A DNA stretch of 64,000 bases from Magnetospirillum sp. (GTDB taxonomy: Bacteria; Pseudomonadota; Alphaproteobacteria; Rhodospirillales; Magnetospirillaceae), in the NCBI GenBank assembly GCA_024707145.1, contig JANQAI010000014.1, positions 140,458 to 204,457 of the forward strand, written 5' to 3'. Shown piece by piece: positions 46,923 to 55,639 of the stretch. The notes below the pieces were generated by a model that worked only from the letters and a program-made list of their open reading frames with translations, searched no databases and was not told the origin of the DNA. How positions within the stretch are numbered: position 1 is the first letter of the stretch; every line of letters starts with the position of its first letter. Both the position numbers and the translations under genes were made by a program.

Positions 46923-48745
46923 TTACTGATACTCCGTGACGGTGATGGACGAGGCCATGAGGCCCCCCAGCAAGCGGCTTCCACCGGCGCCGTTGAAAGT
47001 GACGGTACCGCCGAAAAGATGGGAGGGGCCGGCGCGGACGGAAAACGTGTGAACGTATCCGGCACCATGGGACTGGCTGACCCAGCTGGTGAAATGGATC
47101 ATGTGAATGCAATTGATGATGTTCACTTGATTCTGGATCACGGCACCGAGCGCGGTATTCGACTGTTCCCAGAAAAGGGCGGCGATCAGCTGCGTCCCGT
47201 TGTTCGAACCGGCCAGCGCGATGCAGACGTCCACCCGCAGGGAACTGCTTCCTGCCGCTTGCGTCGTATAGTTCAACCCCATGAACTGTGCCCCCTCGTT
47301 ATCAAGCGGGGGGTGTCGTCGTAGGGAATGGTCGCCGTGGATGCGGCGACGCCGCCCACACTCGTGGCGGCGACGCCGAGCACACGGCCAGGAGCGGTCG
47401 CCCACGCCGGATCGGCGCCGGAGCCGTTGCTTTTCAGGTACAGGCCCCCGGCGGCGGGCAGCCGCGCCCAACCGGAGGCGCCCCGGTACAGGAGGTCGCC
47501 GCGGGTGGCACCGCCGACGAGGTCGAGAACTTGTGACAGCGACAGCTCGGCGGCATTCCCTGCCCCGGCCGCGGCACGGCCGAGAATCGCCGGAGCGGAG
47601 AGGGCAAGATCGGTGGCGGCGGCGGTGCCCTTTATCGCCAGCCCGCCGAGGCCGAGGTTGCCGCGCGCCGCCTGCTTGGTGCCGGCACCAAGAGCGGCGA
47701 TCTCGGCCAAGGCGTTGACCGCCTGCAGATCACCCGACCCTGTCCCCGCCATGCCGCGCCGTCCGCCGATCACCACGGTCCAGGCGCTGGCGCTGCCGAT
47801 GCCCTGAACGTCTTCCACCATCACCTGCAACGCACCGGTCGACGGGTCGTAGGACGACACCTGGCCGGTCATGAAGCGCCCCGGTTCGGCGGTGACGAAT
47901 ATTGTGACGGTCATGCCCGCCACCCACCCCTTGGCCGGTTCAACCTCCAGCAGTCTTGTTCCCGTGCCCAAGGTCAGTGTCGAGGTGCTGGCGCTCAGCA
48001 GCCTCGTCCCCACCGACAGGGCCGAACTTTCCGCAGCAACCGCCGACACTTCCGCCTGGCCGCGCAACGTGGCGACCGCCGTACGGTCGGCGGTCACGGC
48101 GGCCCGATCGGCGGCGGCAGAGACGGCGGCGGCGGCGGCGGCCTGGCGATCGACACCCACGGCGGCGCGATCGGCGGCGACCGCCGCATGATCGGCATCG
48201 GTGGCGGCGCGGGCCTGGATGGCCGCATGGGCTTGGGCGGTGGCCACGGCGACCGCCTCGTCCAGACCGGCGGCGCTGTTCTCCAGCCCGGTGCCGGCGG
48301 CGTTCCACTTCAGCCCGCGCCCACCCACCGGATCGGGCAGGGTGAGCGCGGCGGTGCTGGAACTGGTGAATGGCCGCTGCACGCAGCGCGACACGTCGTC
48401 CGCCACCTGCTGCACCGCCGCCACCTGGTAGTCCAGTTCGTCGTTCAACGTCTTGGCGCGGATGATGCCGTCGGCCTGGAAGTCGCTGATACGCTCCAGC
48501 GCCATGCGGCGACGCAGGGTCACCCGGGTGCCGGCGGCGGGCGGCACGGCGAACAGCGCGGCGCCGCCCGAGGAGATGCCCACGCCGGACAGGGTGAAGC
48601 CCGCCGGAGTCTTGGCCTCGTTCAGCCAGACTTCCAGGTCGGTGGCCTTGAAGACGGCAAAGGGAAAGGTGAACGCCGCCTGGACGCCATCGGCGTCGTA
48701 ATGGACCAGCGGCGCCACATCGTTGATCTGAATGTGTTCGGTCAT
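46923..48745 (-). CDS. T7 gp17-like tail fibre, one frame change
   Basis: About 607 residues restored. The N-terminal ~150 residues match the T7 gp17 tail-attachment domain (HYDADGVQAAFTFPFAVF, RRRMALERISDFQADGII, LNDELDYQVAAVQQVADDV). An Ala-rich helical shaft follows (ADHAAVAADRAAVGVDRQAA). The C-terminal part (VDVCIALAGSNNGTQLIAAL, TVTEYQ) is reached after restoring one C in a C-run near 47311-47316. It is directly downstream of the tail tubular gene and is the primary fibre of the locus. Confidence 0.88.
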
Positions 48746-48758
48746 GATTCGTTCCTTG

Positions 48759-50657
48759 TCACTCGGCCACTTTCATCTCGGTGGCCACGGCCAGGATGGT
48801 GCAGGGCAGCGGGACGTCCTGCGCGATCCGCCACAACGGCTGAAAGGCGTCGCGCCGCCAGCCGATGGCGCGGATCTGCACGTCGCCGGAAAAGGGCGGC
48901 GGCCCCGCGTCGAACTGGTGGCGGCCGAAGCGGCGGAAGGCGATGGCGGCCAGGCCCTTGCCGGTGTCGATATGCAGGGCCTTGGTGTCCAGCAGGCGGA
49001 AATGGGCCCGCACCAGCCGCATGGTGGCGCCCGGACCGGCCCCGCTGCCGGCCTGCACCACCGGCGGCAGCGGCTCCACCTCGTGGGTGTAGGCCAGGCC
49101 CACCTGCACGCTGCGCGCCGGATCGCGCAAGGTGACGACGCCGTTGGTCACCACCGCCTGCTCCAGCGCGCCGCCATCGGCCAGGATGCGCACCGTGCGC
49201 CCTTCCAGGTGCCCCAGCCCGCTCCAGGTGGATTTGGGAGTGGCTGCCTCGCCGGTCATGGCGGCATCCAGCGACAAGGTATCGTCGAAGCGCTCGACCA
49301 TGGTGCCGCCGCCCCGCTCCACCAGCACGTAGACCTCGCCCTCCACCGTCGCCACCGAGCGGAATGCGCCTTCGGTGCCATGCAGCGTCCAGGCGGTCAC
49401 CTTCTCGGTGCGGTAGATGGTGACCGTGCCCAGGGTGCCGTCGCCCATGACCACATGGAACAGCCGGCGGCCGGAATCGTAGTCCTGGTCCACCGGCGCC
49501 ACCATCAGGTGCTTGGCCAGCATGGCCAGGTCGGTGGACTGGTAGGCCTGCTCCACGTCCGCGTAGAGGAACTCGCGCAGATCCGTGCCGCCCCGCGACA
49601 CGTAGAGGGTGGCGCCGTCCACGTCGCGCGGCGGCACCTGGCGATCCACCGGCGAGCCCACCCGGGTCTGCCGGGTCAGCTGGATGTTGCCGGGCGTCAG
49701 CGGGTCGCCCGACACCATCCACTCGGCCCCCGAGGTGAACACTTGCAGGTGGCGACCCGAGAACACCGCCCGGATGGCGTTGACCTGATCGGACAGCAGG
49801 GCGAACTCGATGGCCTCGTCGTCGAGTCCCTCGCCCAGGTCGAAGTTGAACAGGTCCGAGGATTTCGACAGCCACAGCCGGTTGGGCAGATCGCGCGAAC
49901 CGCCGATGACCAGGCGATCCTGGTGGAAGCACACCGAAACCGGCCAGCCGCGCAGGGACGACAGCGCCTGCTCCTCCCAGTCGGTGGTGGCATTGGTGTC
50001 CACCAGGGTCTGCTGCACGCTGGCGGTGACCTGGGTGGCCGAGGCCACGGCGGTGATCACCACCTCCTTCTGCTGCAGGCGGAAACGCAGCCCCACATGG
50101 CCGGCCTGGAACACCGCCGCCGAGGCGGTCAGCGTCACCGTGCCCGAAGTCCCCGACGGTTGCAGCGTCACCTGATCGGCGGCGAATTTATGGGTGGGCT
50201 GATATACCACCCCATCCTTGGCGTAGAAGCTCCATTCCGCGATGGTCCAACTGATGTGCGAGGTCCGCGTGATCCTGCGCGGCGCCACGTCGGGATGGAC
50301 CACCAGCAGGGTGTCGGCGGTCTGGCTCCAGCGCAGCTGCGAGATCTGCGCGGTGGTCCAGGGAGCGGCAAAACCGGCCACCTTGGCGCCGTCGGCATAG
50401 ACGTCCACGTACCCGCCGGTAACCACCAGCAGATAGGTCTGCTCGGTATTGAACTCGAAGGCGATCAGCCGGCCCGGTCCTCGCGCCCTGTCGACATGGC
50501 GCAGCCCGGCGCGGCGTGACACCCCGCCCACGGGGGCGATGAAGACATTGCGCAGACGCTTGGCGCCGTTGGCATAGGCGGTCAGGTCGCCGCGCCCCAG
50601 CATGTCCAGGCTGAGCTCGCCGGCAGTGAAGTTCGTCTTGGTGAGGGTGATGGTCAT
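48759..50657 (-). CDS. Tail tubular protein B (T7 gp12-like)
   Basis: 632 residues. Typical opening TKTNFTAGELSLDMLGRGDL, ANGAKRLRNVFIAPVGGVSR, RAGLRHV, and WMVSGDPLTPGNIQLTRQT near the middle. Forms the distal tail nozzle to which fibres bind in T7-like phages. 13 bases separate it from the gp17-like gene; same transcription unit. Confidence 0.92.
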   Translation of the reverse strand: MTITLTKTNFTAGELSLDMLGRGDLTAYANGAKRLRNVFIAPVGGVSRRAGLRHVDRARGPGRLIAFEFNTEQTYLLVVTGGYVDVYADGAKVAGFAAPWTTAQISQLRWSQTADTLLVVHPDVAPRRITRTSHISWTIAEWSFYAKDGVVYQPTHKFAADQVTLQPSGTSGTVTLTASAAVFQAGHVGLRFRLQQKEVVITAVASATQVTASVQQTLVDTNATTDWEEQALSSLRGWPVSVCFHQDRLVIGGSRDLPNRLWLSKSSDLFNFDLGEGLDDEAIEFALLSDQVNAIRAVFSGRHLQVFTSGAEWMVSGDPLTPGNIQLTRQTRVGSPVDRQVPPRDVDGATLYVSRGGTDLREFLYADVEQAYQSTDLAMLAKHLMVAPVDQDYDSGRRLFHVVMGDGTLGTVTIYRTEKVTAWTLHGTEGAFRSVATVEGEVYVLVERGGGTMVERFDDTLSLDAAMTGEAATPKSTWSGLGHLEGRTVRILADGGALEQAVVTNGVVTLRDPARSVQVGLAYTHEVEPLPPVVQAGSGAGPGATMRLVRAHFRLLDTKALHIDTGKGLAAIAFRRFGRHQFDAGPPPFSGDVQIRAIGWRRDAFQPLWRIAQDVPLPCTILAVATEMKVAE

Positions 50658-50706
50658 TCTTGTTTCTCTCCCTCAAGCGCCGGGCGGGCTCCTTCGCGCT
50701 GCGCGC

Positions 50707-51277
50707 TCATGACCGCACCTCCACCAGCGGGAAATCGGTGATGGCCAGGGGTGTGTCCTGCTGGCCGTCGGCCAGCTTGGCGCGGCGGAACTCGTCCTCG
50801 GCCAGCTTGTAGAGCAGTTGCGCCCGCGTGGTGCTTTCCGTCAGCGGAATGCAGAACTCGGCCGCCAGCCGCGCGATCAGCGCCTGGTCGAAGAAGGGCG
50901 GGAAGGCCAGTTCGTCCGGGCGGAAAATGTAGGTCAGCACCAGGCTCCTCGGCGTCGGTGTGCAGACGGGTTTCGGCGATGCGGTAGGACACACCCGCCC
51001 CCAGCCCGCCCACGCCGGCCGACAACGCCCGCAGGAAATCCGCCGGCAGCTGGTAGGCATAGGCGTAGTCGGCCACCGGCACGGCGGCCAGACGCGGCAG
51101 GGTCACCTGGCCGGTGGCGAAATTCCACGGATGGGCCGAGATCAGGGCGTCGCGGATAGAGGGATACAGATTGGCCGCCACCTCGGCCTCGGCCGTTCCC
51201 TCGTCGAACGAGGCGATGGTGGCGGCACCGATCTTCAGCAGGGCGCGCGAACACAGCGCGATGGCCGAGAGTGCCAT
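50707..51277 (-). CDS. Tail tubular protein A (T7 gp11-like), one frame change
   Basis: 189 residues restored. IALCSRALLKIGAATIASF, YPSIRDALISAHPWNFA and YAYQLPADFLRAL are standard for gp11-like adaptors; the C-half has AALIARLAAEFCIPLTES in style (seen as ARLAAEFCIPLTES) and EFRRAKLADGQ. One extra C in minus-strand GAGCCTG (50941-50947) breaks EELVLTYIF. Adaptor between portal and nozzle. Confidence 0.9.
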
Positions 51278-51309
51278 GGCGGAAACTCCTTTCGTCTTTA
51301 CGATTGAGG

Positions 51310-52344
51310 TCAGGCGGGAGACAAGCGCTGCCCCTGCCACCATCCCTTCTTGAGGCCGTCGCGCAGGATGGCCTGCAGCGCGAAACTGCCGAACGTGCCG
51401 TCGATGAACGACGCCCACGGCCCCATGTTCATGAAACGCAGGTCGAGGTTGGCCGCATCGGGCCAGTGGATGACCTGGATCGGCGTGCCGCTGAAGCGGA
51501 CACGCACGTGATAGGGATTGCTGCCGCCGGCGGGATCGAGGTCGAACGCCAGGTCACGCGCGAGCGCCAGATCGCTGACGGCCCCCACCACGTCGGAGAC
51601 GAACAGCCGCCGGTCCGCGAAGGCCTTGCCGATGGCCGCCGGGGTGCGGATGCAGAAATCGGTCGGCGCGATGCCGCGCGCCACCATGTCGAGGATGGTG
51701 CGCAGGGCCTCCTCCAAGCCCGCCCCAAGATCGGCGACGGTGAACGACACCTGCCCCAGGGCCAACCCGGCCGCCATGACATTGTCCAGCGCGGCGGCCA
51801 CCTTCGCGAAGACCTTGGGACTGTGATAGGCGCTGTCGTGCACCGAAAGCGACACCCCGTCCAGACCGGCCGCCACCAGAGCGGCGACGCGGGCCCGTTC
51901 GGCCAGACGGATGCCGTTGGTGTAGATCAGCGGGACCTTGCCCCCATGGCGCACGCCTTCGACGATGGCGGGCAGGTCGTCACGCATGGTGGGTTCCGCC
52001 CCCATCAGGCAGACGGTGGCGGTGGGGGCGGCCATGGCCTTGGCCACCACCCACGCCGCGGAACGGTCGCGCGCCTGGTTGTCCGGCTGGTGATAGCAAT
52101 GCCGGCAGGCCAGGTTGCAGCGGTCGGTCACCTCGATCAGCGAGATGCCGTCGTAGACGGCCTGGGAATACCCCGAAGCCGGCTGCTGGCAGATGCGCCA
52201 GAACAGAGCGTCCCGCTCGACCATGGCCGTGGTTTCGCCATGGACCGGGCAGCTCTTGTGCATCCAGACAGCGCTGTCGCGGATGAGGAGGCGGGCCTCC
52301 ACCTCGCGATAGCAGGTGGGGCACAGCGAGGCCGTGATGGTCAT
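51310..52344 (-). CDS. Radical SAM enzyme in the virion operon
   Basis: 344 residues. The cluster motif CNLACRHC (Cys 76, 80, 83) is followed by radical-SAM landmarks: LMGAEPTMRDDL, IYTNGIRL and LDGVSLSVHDS. Before it, CPTC (8-11) and CPVHG (32-36) form a zinc-ribbon-like head that I recall from MJ0619/Tes-type and related radical SAM proteins. There is no C-terminal SPASM cysteine set. It lies between the small head protein and tail tubular A genes, same strand, GGGAG before ATG. Substrate unknown; modification of a virion or host-surface component is one possibility. Unusual cargo for a tail module. Confidence 0.88.
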   Translation of the reverse strand: MTITASLCPTCYREVEARLLIRDSAVWMHKSCPVHGETTAMVERDALFWRICQQPASGYSQAVYDGISLIEVTDRCNLACRHCYHQPDNQARDRSAAWVVAKAMAAPTATVCLMGAEPTMRDDLPAIVEGVRHGGKVPLIYTNGIRLAERARVAALVAAGLDGVSLSVHDSAYHSPKVFAKVAAALDNVMAAGLALGQVSFTVADLGAGLEEALRTILDMVARGIAPTDFCIRTPAAIGKAFADRRLFVSDVVGAVSDLALARDLAFDLDPAGGSNPYHVRVRFSGTPIQVIHWPDAANLDLRFMNMGPWASFIDGTFGSFALQAILRDGLKKGWWQGQRLSPA

Positions 52345-52420
52345 CGTTTACTCCCTGAAACGCCCACGGGCCGGCCTCCCGCCAGGGAAACCGGCCCGTG
52401 GGCAGCTGTGAACGCCAGGA

Positions 52421-52690
52421 TCAGTCGGTGTTGGCACCGCCGACCTGGGTCATGTCGCTGACGTCGACCACGCCGCCCGAGACGGTGGACACCAGGAACA
52501 GGCCGGCCTTGGGGGCCGAGGCGGCGTCGACGTTGGCGATGATGATGTCGCCGGCGCGCAGCATGTCGGCGGCGGCGTTGAAGTAGCCGGCGCCGTCCAC
52601 GGCGGCGGCGGCGTCACCGGTGGTGTAGTGCCACAGGGTGAAGCCGTTGGCGTAGGCCAGCACCGACAAGTCCTTGGATTGATAGGCCAT
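52421..52690 (-). CDS. Small head protein, decoration-like
   Basis: 89 residues. MAYQSKDLSVLAYANGFTLW, then HYTTGDAAAAVDGAGYFNAA and GDIIIANVDAASAPKAGLFL. Proteins of this kind lie next to capsid genes in several podoviruses and may decorate or stabilise the head. Just downstream of the capsid gene. Confidence 0.75.
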   Translation of the reverse strand: MAYQSKDLSVLAYANGFTLWHYTTGDAAAAVDGAGYFNAAADMLRAGDIIIANVDAASAPKAGLFLVSTVSGGVVDVSDMTQVGGANTD

Positions 52691-52701
52691 GGGGTTGCTC
52701 C

Positions 52702-53520
52702 TTAGGATTCGAGGCAGCGCAAGGACACGATGCCGGCCGGATCGATCAGGGCGGCGCCCTGGCTCATCATGTTGTTGATGAACCAAGCGGCGCGGTCACC
52801 GTGATAGGTGATCTCGCTTTTGACTTCCGAGCCGATGGCGTGGCCGACGGCGGTCTTGTGGAACCAGAAGCAGCGCCGCACGTTGCCGGCCTTGGTCAGG
52901 CCCGAATGGGGCATCCACAGGGTGCCCAGCCAATGCTTGGCCTGGGTGCCCTTCCACGGCAGATCGTCCGAACCGACGTAATCGGCGTCGGCGAACTCGT
53001 CGATCTGCAGCAGCTCCGACCACTGCTTCCAGCCGACGATGGCGGTGCGCTCGCCGTCATCGGGGACATCGGCCTCGCCCAGCATCTCGAAGGCGGCCAG
53101 CACCTTCTCCTTGGTCAGGCCGGTGGTGCCGTCCTGGGCATGGTTGGTAGACTTGTCCAGCTCGGCGATGATCAGCTCGTCGGTCTTGCGGCCCAGCGCA
53201 TAGGCGCCGGCATTGACCAGCACGGCGCGCTCGTCGTGCTCGATCTTCAGCTCGTCCAGCTTGTCCAGCCAGTCGCCGGCATAATAGTCGTACAACTGGC
53301 ATTCCACCGTCTGGTGGTCGACGTTCATCACCGGCACCTTGCCATGGCGGGCCTTGGTGCTGGCGGCGCCCTTGCCCACCTTCTGGAACACGGCGATGGC
53401 GCCGGTGACGTTGTTGCGGGTGCGCACGGTGTTGCGCAGCTTGGACCCCTGGCGCTGGTAGGCGGCATGCACCTGGGCGCCGTAATCCTTGGAATAGGTG
53501 TTGATCACACTGATGGACAT
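52702..53520 (-). CDS. Major capsid protein
   Basis: 272 residues. HAAYQRQGSKLRNTVRTRNN opening, VPVMNVDHQTVECQLYDYYA, YVGSDDLPWKGTQAKHWLGT, and RRCFWFHKTAVGHAIGSEVK near the end. This is an HK97-fold style capsid family known from podoviruses. Position between scaffold and tail tubular genes agrees. The first bases of the gene face a GC-rich hairpin and the plus-strand chemoreceptor-like gene. Confidence 0.87.
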   Translation of the reverse strand: MSISVINTYSKDYGAQVHAAYQRQGSKLRNTVRTRNNVTGAIAVFQKVGKGAASTKARHGKVPVMNVDHQTVECQLYDYYAGDWLDKLDELKIEHDERAVLVNAGAYALGRKTDELIIAELDKSTNHAQDGTTGLTKEKVLAAFEMLGEADVPDDGERTAIVGWKQWSELLQIDEFADADYVGSDDLPWKGTQAKHWLGTLWMPHSGLTKAGNVRRCFWFHKTAVGHAIGSEVKSEITYHGDRAAWFINNMMSQGAALIDPAGIVSLRCLES

Positions 53521-53844
53521 GATTGCGGTCCTTGATGTTGAGGATGCGACAAGGACGTCGCCGGCCGGTTCTGGCCCAGGGGCCGCCGTCGGCGCGCGTC
53601 CGGATGTCCGCCGGGCCGGTTGGGCACGGTTCTCCAGCGCACGGAACTGAACGGATGATTGCCCATCCCTCCCCCGCGCCAACCCGAGGGGAGGCGCGGG
53701 GGAGGGCGGCCGGCGCTCGACGGCCGAGAGGCGGGCCGGAGCGCCAAACTTCACGAAATTTCCCACTGTCGCGGGCAGGGAAAATGGTTATGATCGGGGC
53801 TCTGAGGGGCACATTCCCTGGCGGGAAGGGATTCAGGCAACGTC
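53521..53844. other. Intergenic region with GC-rich hairpin
   Basis: 324 bases between divergent genes. It holds a perfect 14-bp inverted repeat CCCTCCCCCGCGCC/GGCGCGGGGGAGGG (53667-53680 and 53693-53706). Related C/G-rich hairpins flank the other side of the chemoreceptor-like gene. Promoters for both strands are expected here, but none is convincing by eye. Confidence 0.7.
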
Positions 53845-54534
53845 ATGAACGAGACTGTCCAAGTGGCGCGCAACACCGGCAGCACCCTGCGCACCGAACG
53901 CATCGAAACCCGCGCCAGCGCCCTGCTGGCCGACTGCCGGCGCGCCTTTCACGCCTTCGGCGAACTGGACGAACTGGCGGAAAACCTGCGCATCCTGTCG
54001 CTGAACGCCGAACTGGCGGCCGGCCGCGCCGGCGACAAGGGTCGCGCGGTACGCGCCCTGACCCAGTACACCCGTGAACTGGTCAACCGCCTGGCCCAGA
54101 TCCGCGGCGAGATGAACCAGCAGCGTAGCCGCACCGACGCCCTGTCCGAGCAGATCGAAGACGAGCTGAAGCAACTGCGCCGGATCGAGGAAAACTCGGG
54201 CAGCGACAGCACCGCCTTCGCCGACGCCATGCGCTCGCTGGTGGAGAAGCTGGACACCCTGTCCACCAACGTGGAAGACCTGTCGCGCCGCGCCCACGGC
54301 GTCGAGGAAGTGGTCAGCCAGTCCGATTCCATCGCCACCAACATCGCCATCGAAGCCGCCGCCGCCGGTGTCCACGAAAAGGAATTCCGCACGGTGTCCG
54401 ACACCATGCGCCGCTACGTGGACGACCTGCGCAAGATGATCGACGAAGCCTCGGATTCGGTGCGCCGCGCCCTGGAAAAGACCGAGGCGTTGCGCCGCCT
54501 GGGCGTCGAAAACCTGAACGATCTGCGGCGTTAG
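53845..54534 (+). CDS. Soluble MCP-signalling-like protein inside the phage locus
   Basis: 229 residues, all alpha helical. LRILSLNAELAAGRAGDKGR and ALTQYTRELVNRLAQI resemble the methyl-accepting chemotaxis protein hairpin tip that contacts CheA/CheW. A second similar stretch, NIAIEAAAAGVHEKEF, follows about 160 residues later. No membrane helix. It is the only plus-strand gene in the virion block, between scaffold and capsid, with its own T-run terminator. It looks like an inserted host-derived or phage moron gene. Whether it truly signals is unknown. Confidence 0.8.
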   Translation: MNETVQVARNTGSTLRTERIETRASALLADCRRAFHAFGELDELAENLRILSLNAELAAGRAGDKGRAVRALTQYTRELVNRLAQIRGEMNQQRSRTDALSEQIEDELKQLRRIEENSGSDSTAFADAMRSLVEKLDTLSTNVEDLSRRAHGVEEVVSQSDSIATNIAIEAAAAGVHEKEFRTVSDTMRRYVDDLRKMIDEASDSVRRALEKTEALRRLGVENLNDLRR

Positions 54535-54558
54535 GCGCCGTCGGCACCCCCACCCAAC

Positions 54559-54590
54559 CCCTCCCCCGTCAAGGGGGAGGGTTTTTCTTT
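54559..54590 (+). terminator. Intrinsic terminator of the MCP-like gene
   Basis: CCCTCCCCC-gtcaa-GGGGGAGGG followed by TTTTTCTTTT, 24 bases after the stop. Shows that the gene is an autonomous plus-strand unit. Confidence 0.85.
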
Positions 54591-54628
54591 TCTCCTTCCC
54601 CCCTCGCGGGGGAGGGCCGGGGTGGGGG

Positions 54629-55354
54629 TCACTCCCCATACAGCCGCCGGAAGCCGGCCGATACCTTGTCGATGAAGGCGGGATCGCGCTTCTTCCAGTA
54701 GCGCGGATCCTGCATCATCCGCTTCAGTTCGGTTTCCGACAGCGCCTCGTCCTTGGGCGCCAGCGCGCGGCCCATGGCCGGTTCGCCGGAGGCCATCATA
54801 CGCTCCAGCGCCATCACCCCTTCCGGCGACTTGGCCAGGGCCTGATAGACCTCCTCCGGCAGGTTGGCTTTGCCCCAGGCCGAGACCTGGCGGGCTGTTT
54901 CCGACCAGCGGGCATCGCCGCCGAAATGGTCCTTCAGGCGGTCGAGATGGCGCCGCTGCTGGTATTCCTCGTCCATGCGGGTCAGCGCGGGCAGCACGCA
55001 GTCGTGGGCGAGGTCGTAAACCAGTTGGGCCTGGCCGGGAGTGAAACAGGCCTCGTGCAGACGCCGGTTCACCGTGGGGTCGCTGGTCAGCAGCTCATGG
55101 CGGGTCTCGATCCGGTAGCCGTCGGGGCTTTCGGGAATGCCGAGCGCCGTGCGGAAGGCGTACAGCTCGTCGTCGCCGCTGTCGGGGCCGGGCACCCGCA
55201 CCATGGAATGCATGCGCCGCTCCAGGTCGAGATAGGCGCGCAGCAGGGCATCGGTGCGAATGGCGCCGGAGCGCGGGTCCCAGAATTTCTCCGGCACCTG
55301 CTCGGGACGGTCGAGATCCGCCGGGGCGGGCTTGAGGGAATCTTCGTAATGCAT
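54629..55354 (-). CDS. Capsid assembly scaffold protein (T7 gp9-like)
   Basis: 241 residues. EKFWDPRSGAIRTDALLRAY near the N-terminus is the signature of this scaffold family. The middle is helical and charged; the C-terminus (LKRMMQDPRYWKKRDPAFID) is the usual capsid-binding end. Scaffolds guide capsid assembly and leave. Lies between portal-side genes and capsid. Confidence 0.87.
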   Translation of the reverse strand: MHYEDSLKPAPADLDRPEQVPEKFWDPRSGAIRTDALLRAYLDLERRMHSMVRVPGPDSGDDELYAFRTALGIPESPDGYRIETRHELLTSDPTVNRRLHEACFTPGQAQLVYDLAHDCVLPALTRMDEEYQQRRHLDRLKDHFGGDARWSETARQVSAWGKANLPEEVYQALAKSPEGVMALERMMASGEPAMGRALAPKDEALSETELKRMMQDPRYWKKRDPAFIDKVSAGFRRLYGE

Positions 55355-55375
55355 CTCTTGCTCCTTGCGATGAGG

Positions 55376-55639
55376 TCAGCCGCCGTCACGGCCGAGACGG
55401 ATCAGGGATTGCAGGTGCAGCACCAGCTGGCGCTGCCCCTCCAAGGTGCGCAGGGCCGCATCCGAGGCATCGGGGCCCAGGCAGCGCTCGGTGGTGAGCT
55501 GGGTCAGGTAGGCCAGGGCGGTCTCACCATCGGCGCCGCTGAACAGCCGCGCGAAGATGCGCCCCAGCCGCAGGCGCCGGTCGTCGCCGGGGCCGGCGGG
55601 CTCGGGCTCGAACCACGTCCATCCGGCATCAGACGACAT
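55376..55639 (-). CDS. Bbp19-like phage protein
   Basis: 87 residues. RRLRLGRIFARLFSGADGET and LGPDASDAALRTLEGQRQLV fit the small Bbp19-like proteins found beside portals in podoviruses. Function unknown. Overlaps the portal stop by 11 bases. Confidence 0.75.
   Translation of the reverse strand: MSSDAGWTWFEPEPAGPGDDRRLRLGRIFARLFSGADGETALAYLTQLTTERCLGPDASDAALRTLEGQRQLVLHLQSLIRLGRDGG

Noticed and set aside
36537..48745. Diversity-generating retroelement or invertible fibre switch
   Set aside because: Multiple fibres invite this idea, but no reverse transcriptase, template repeat, recombinase or inverted fibre ends were found.
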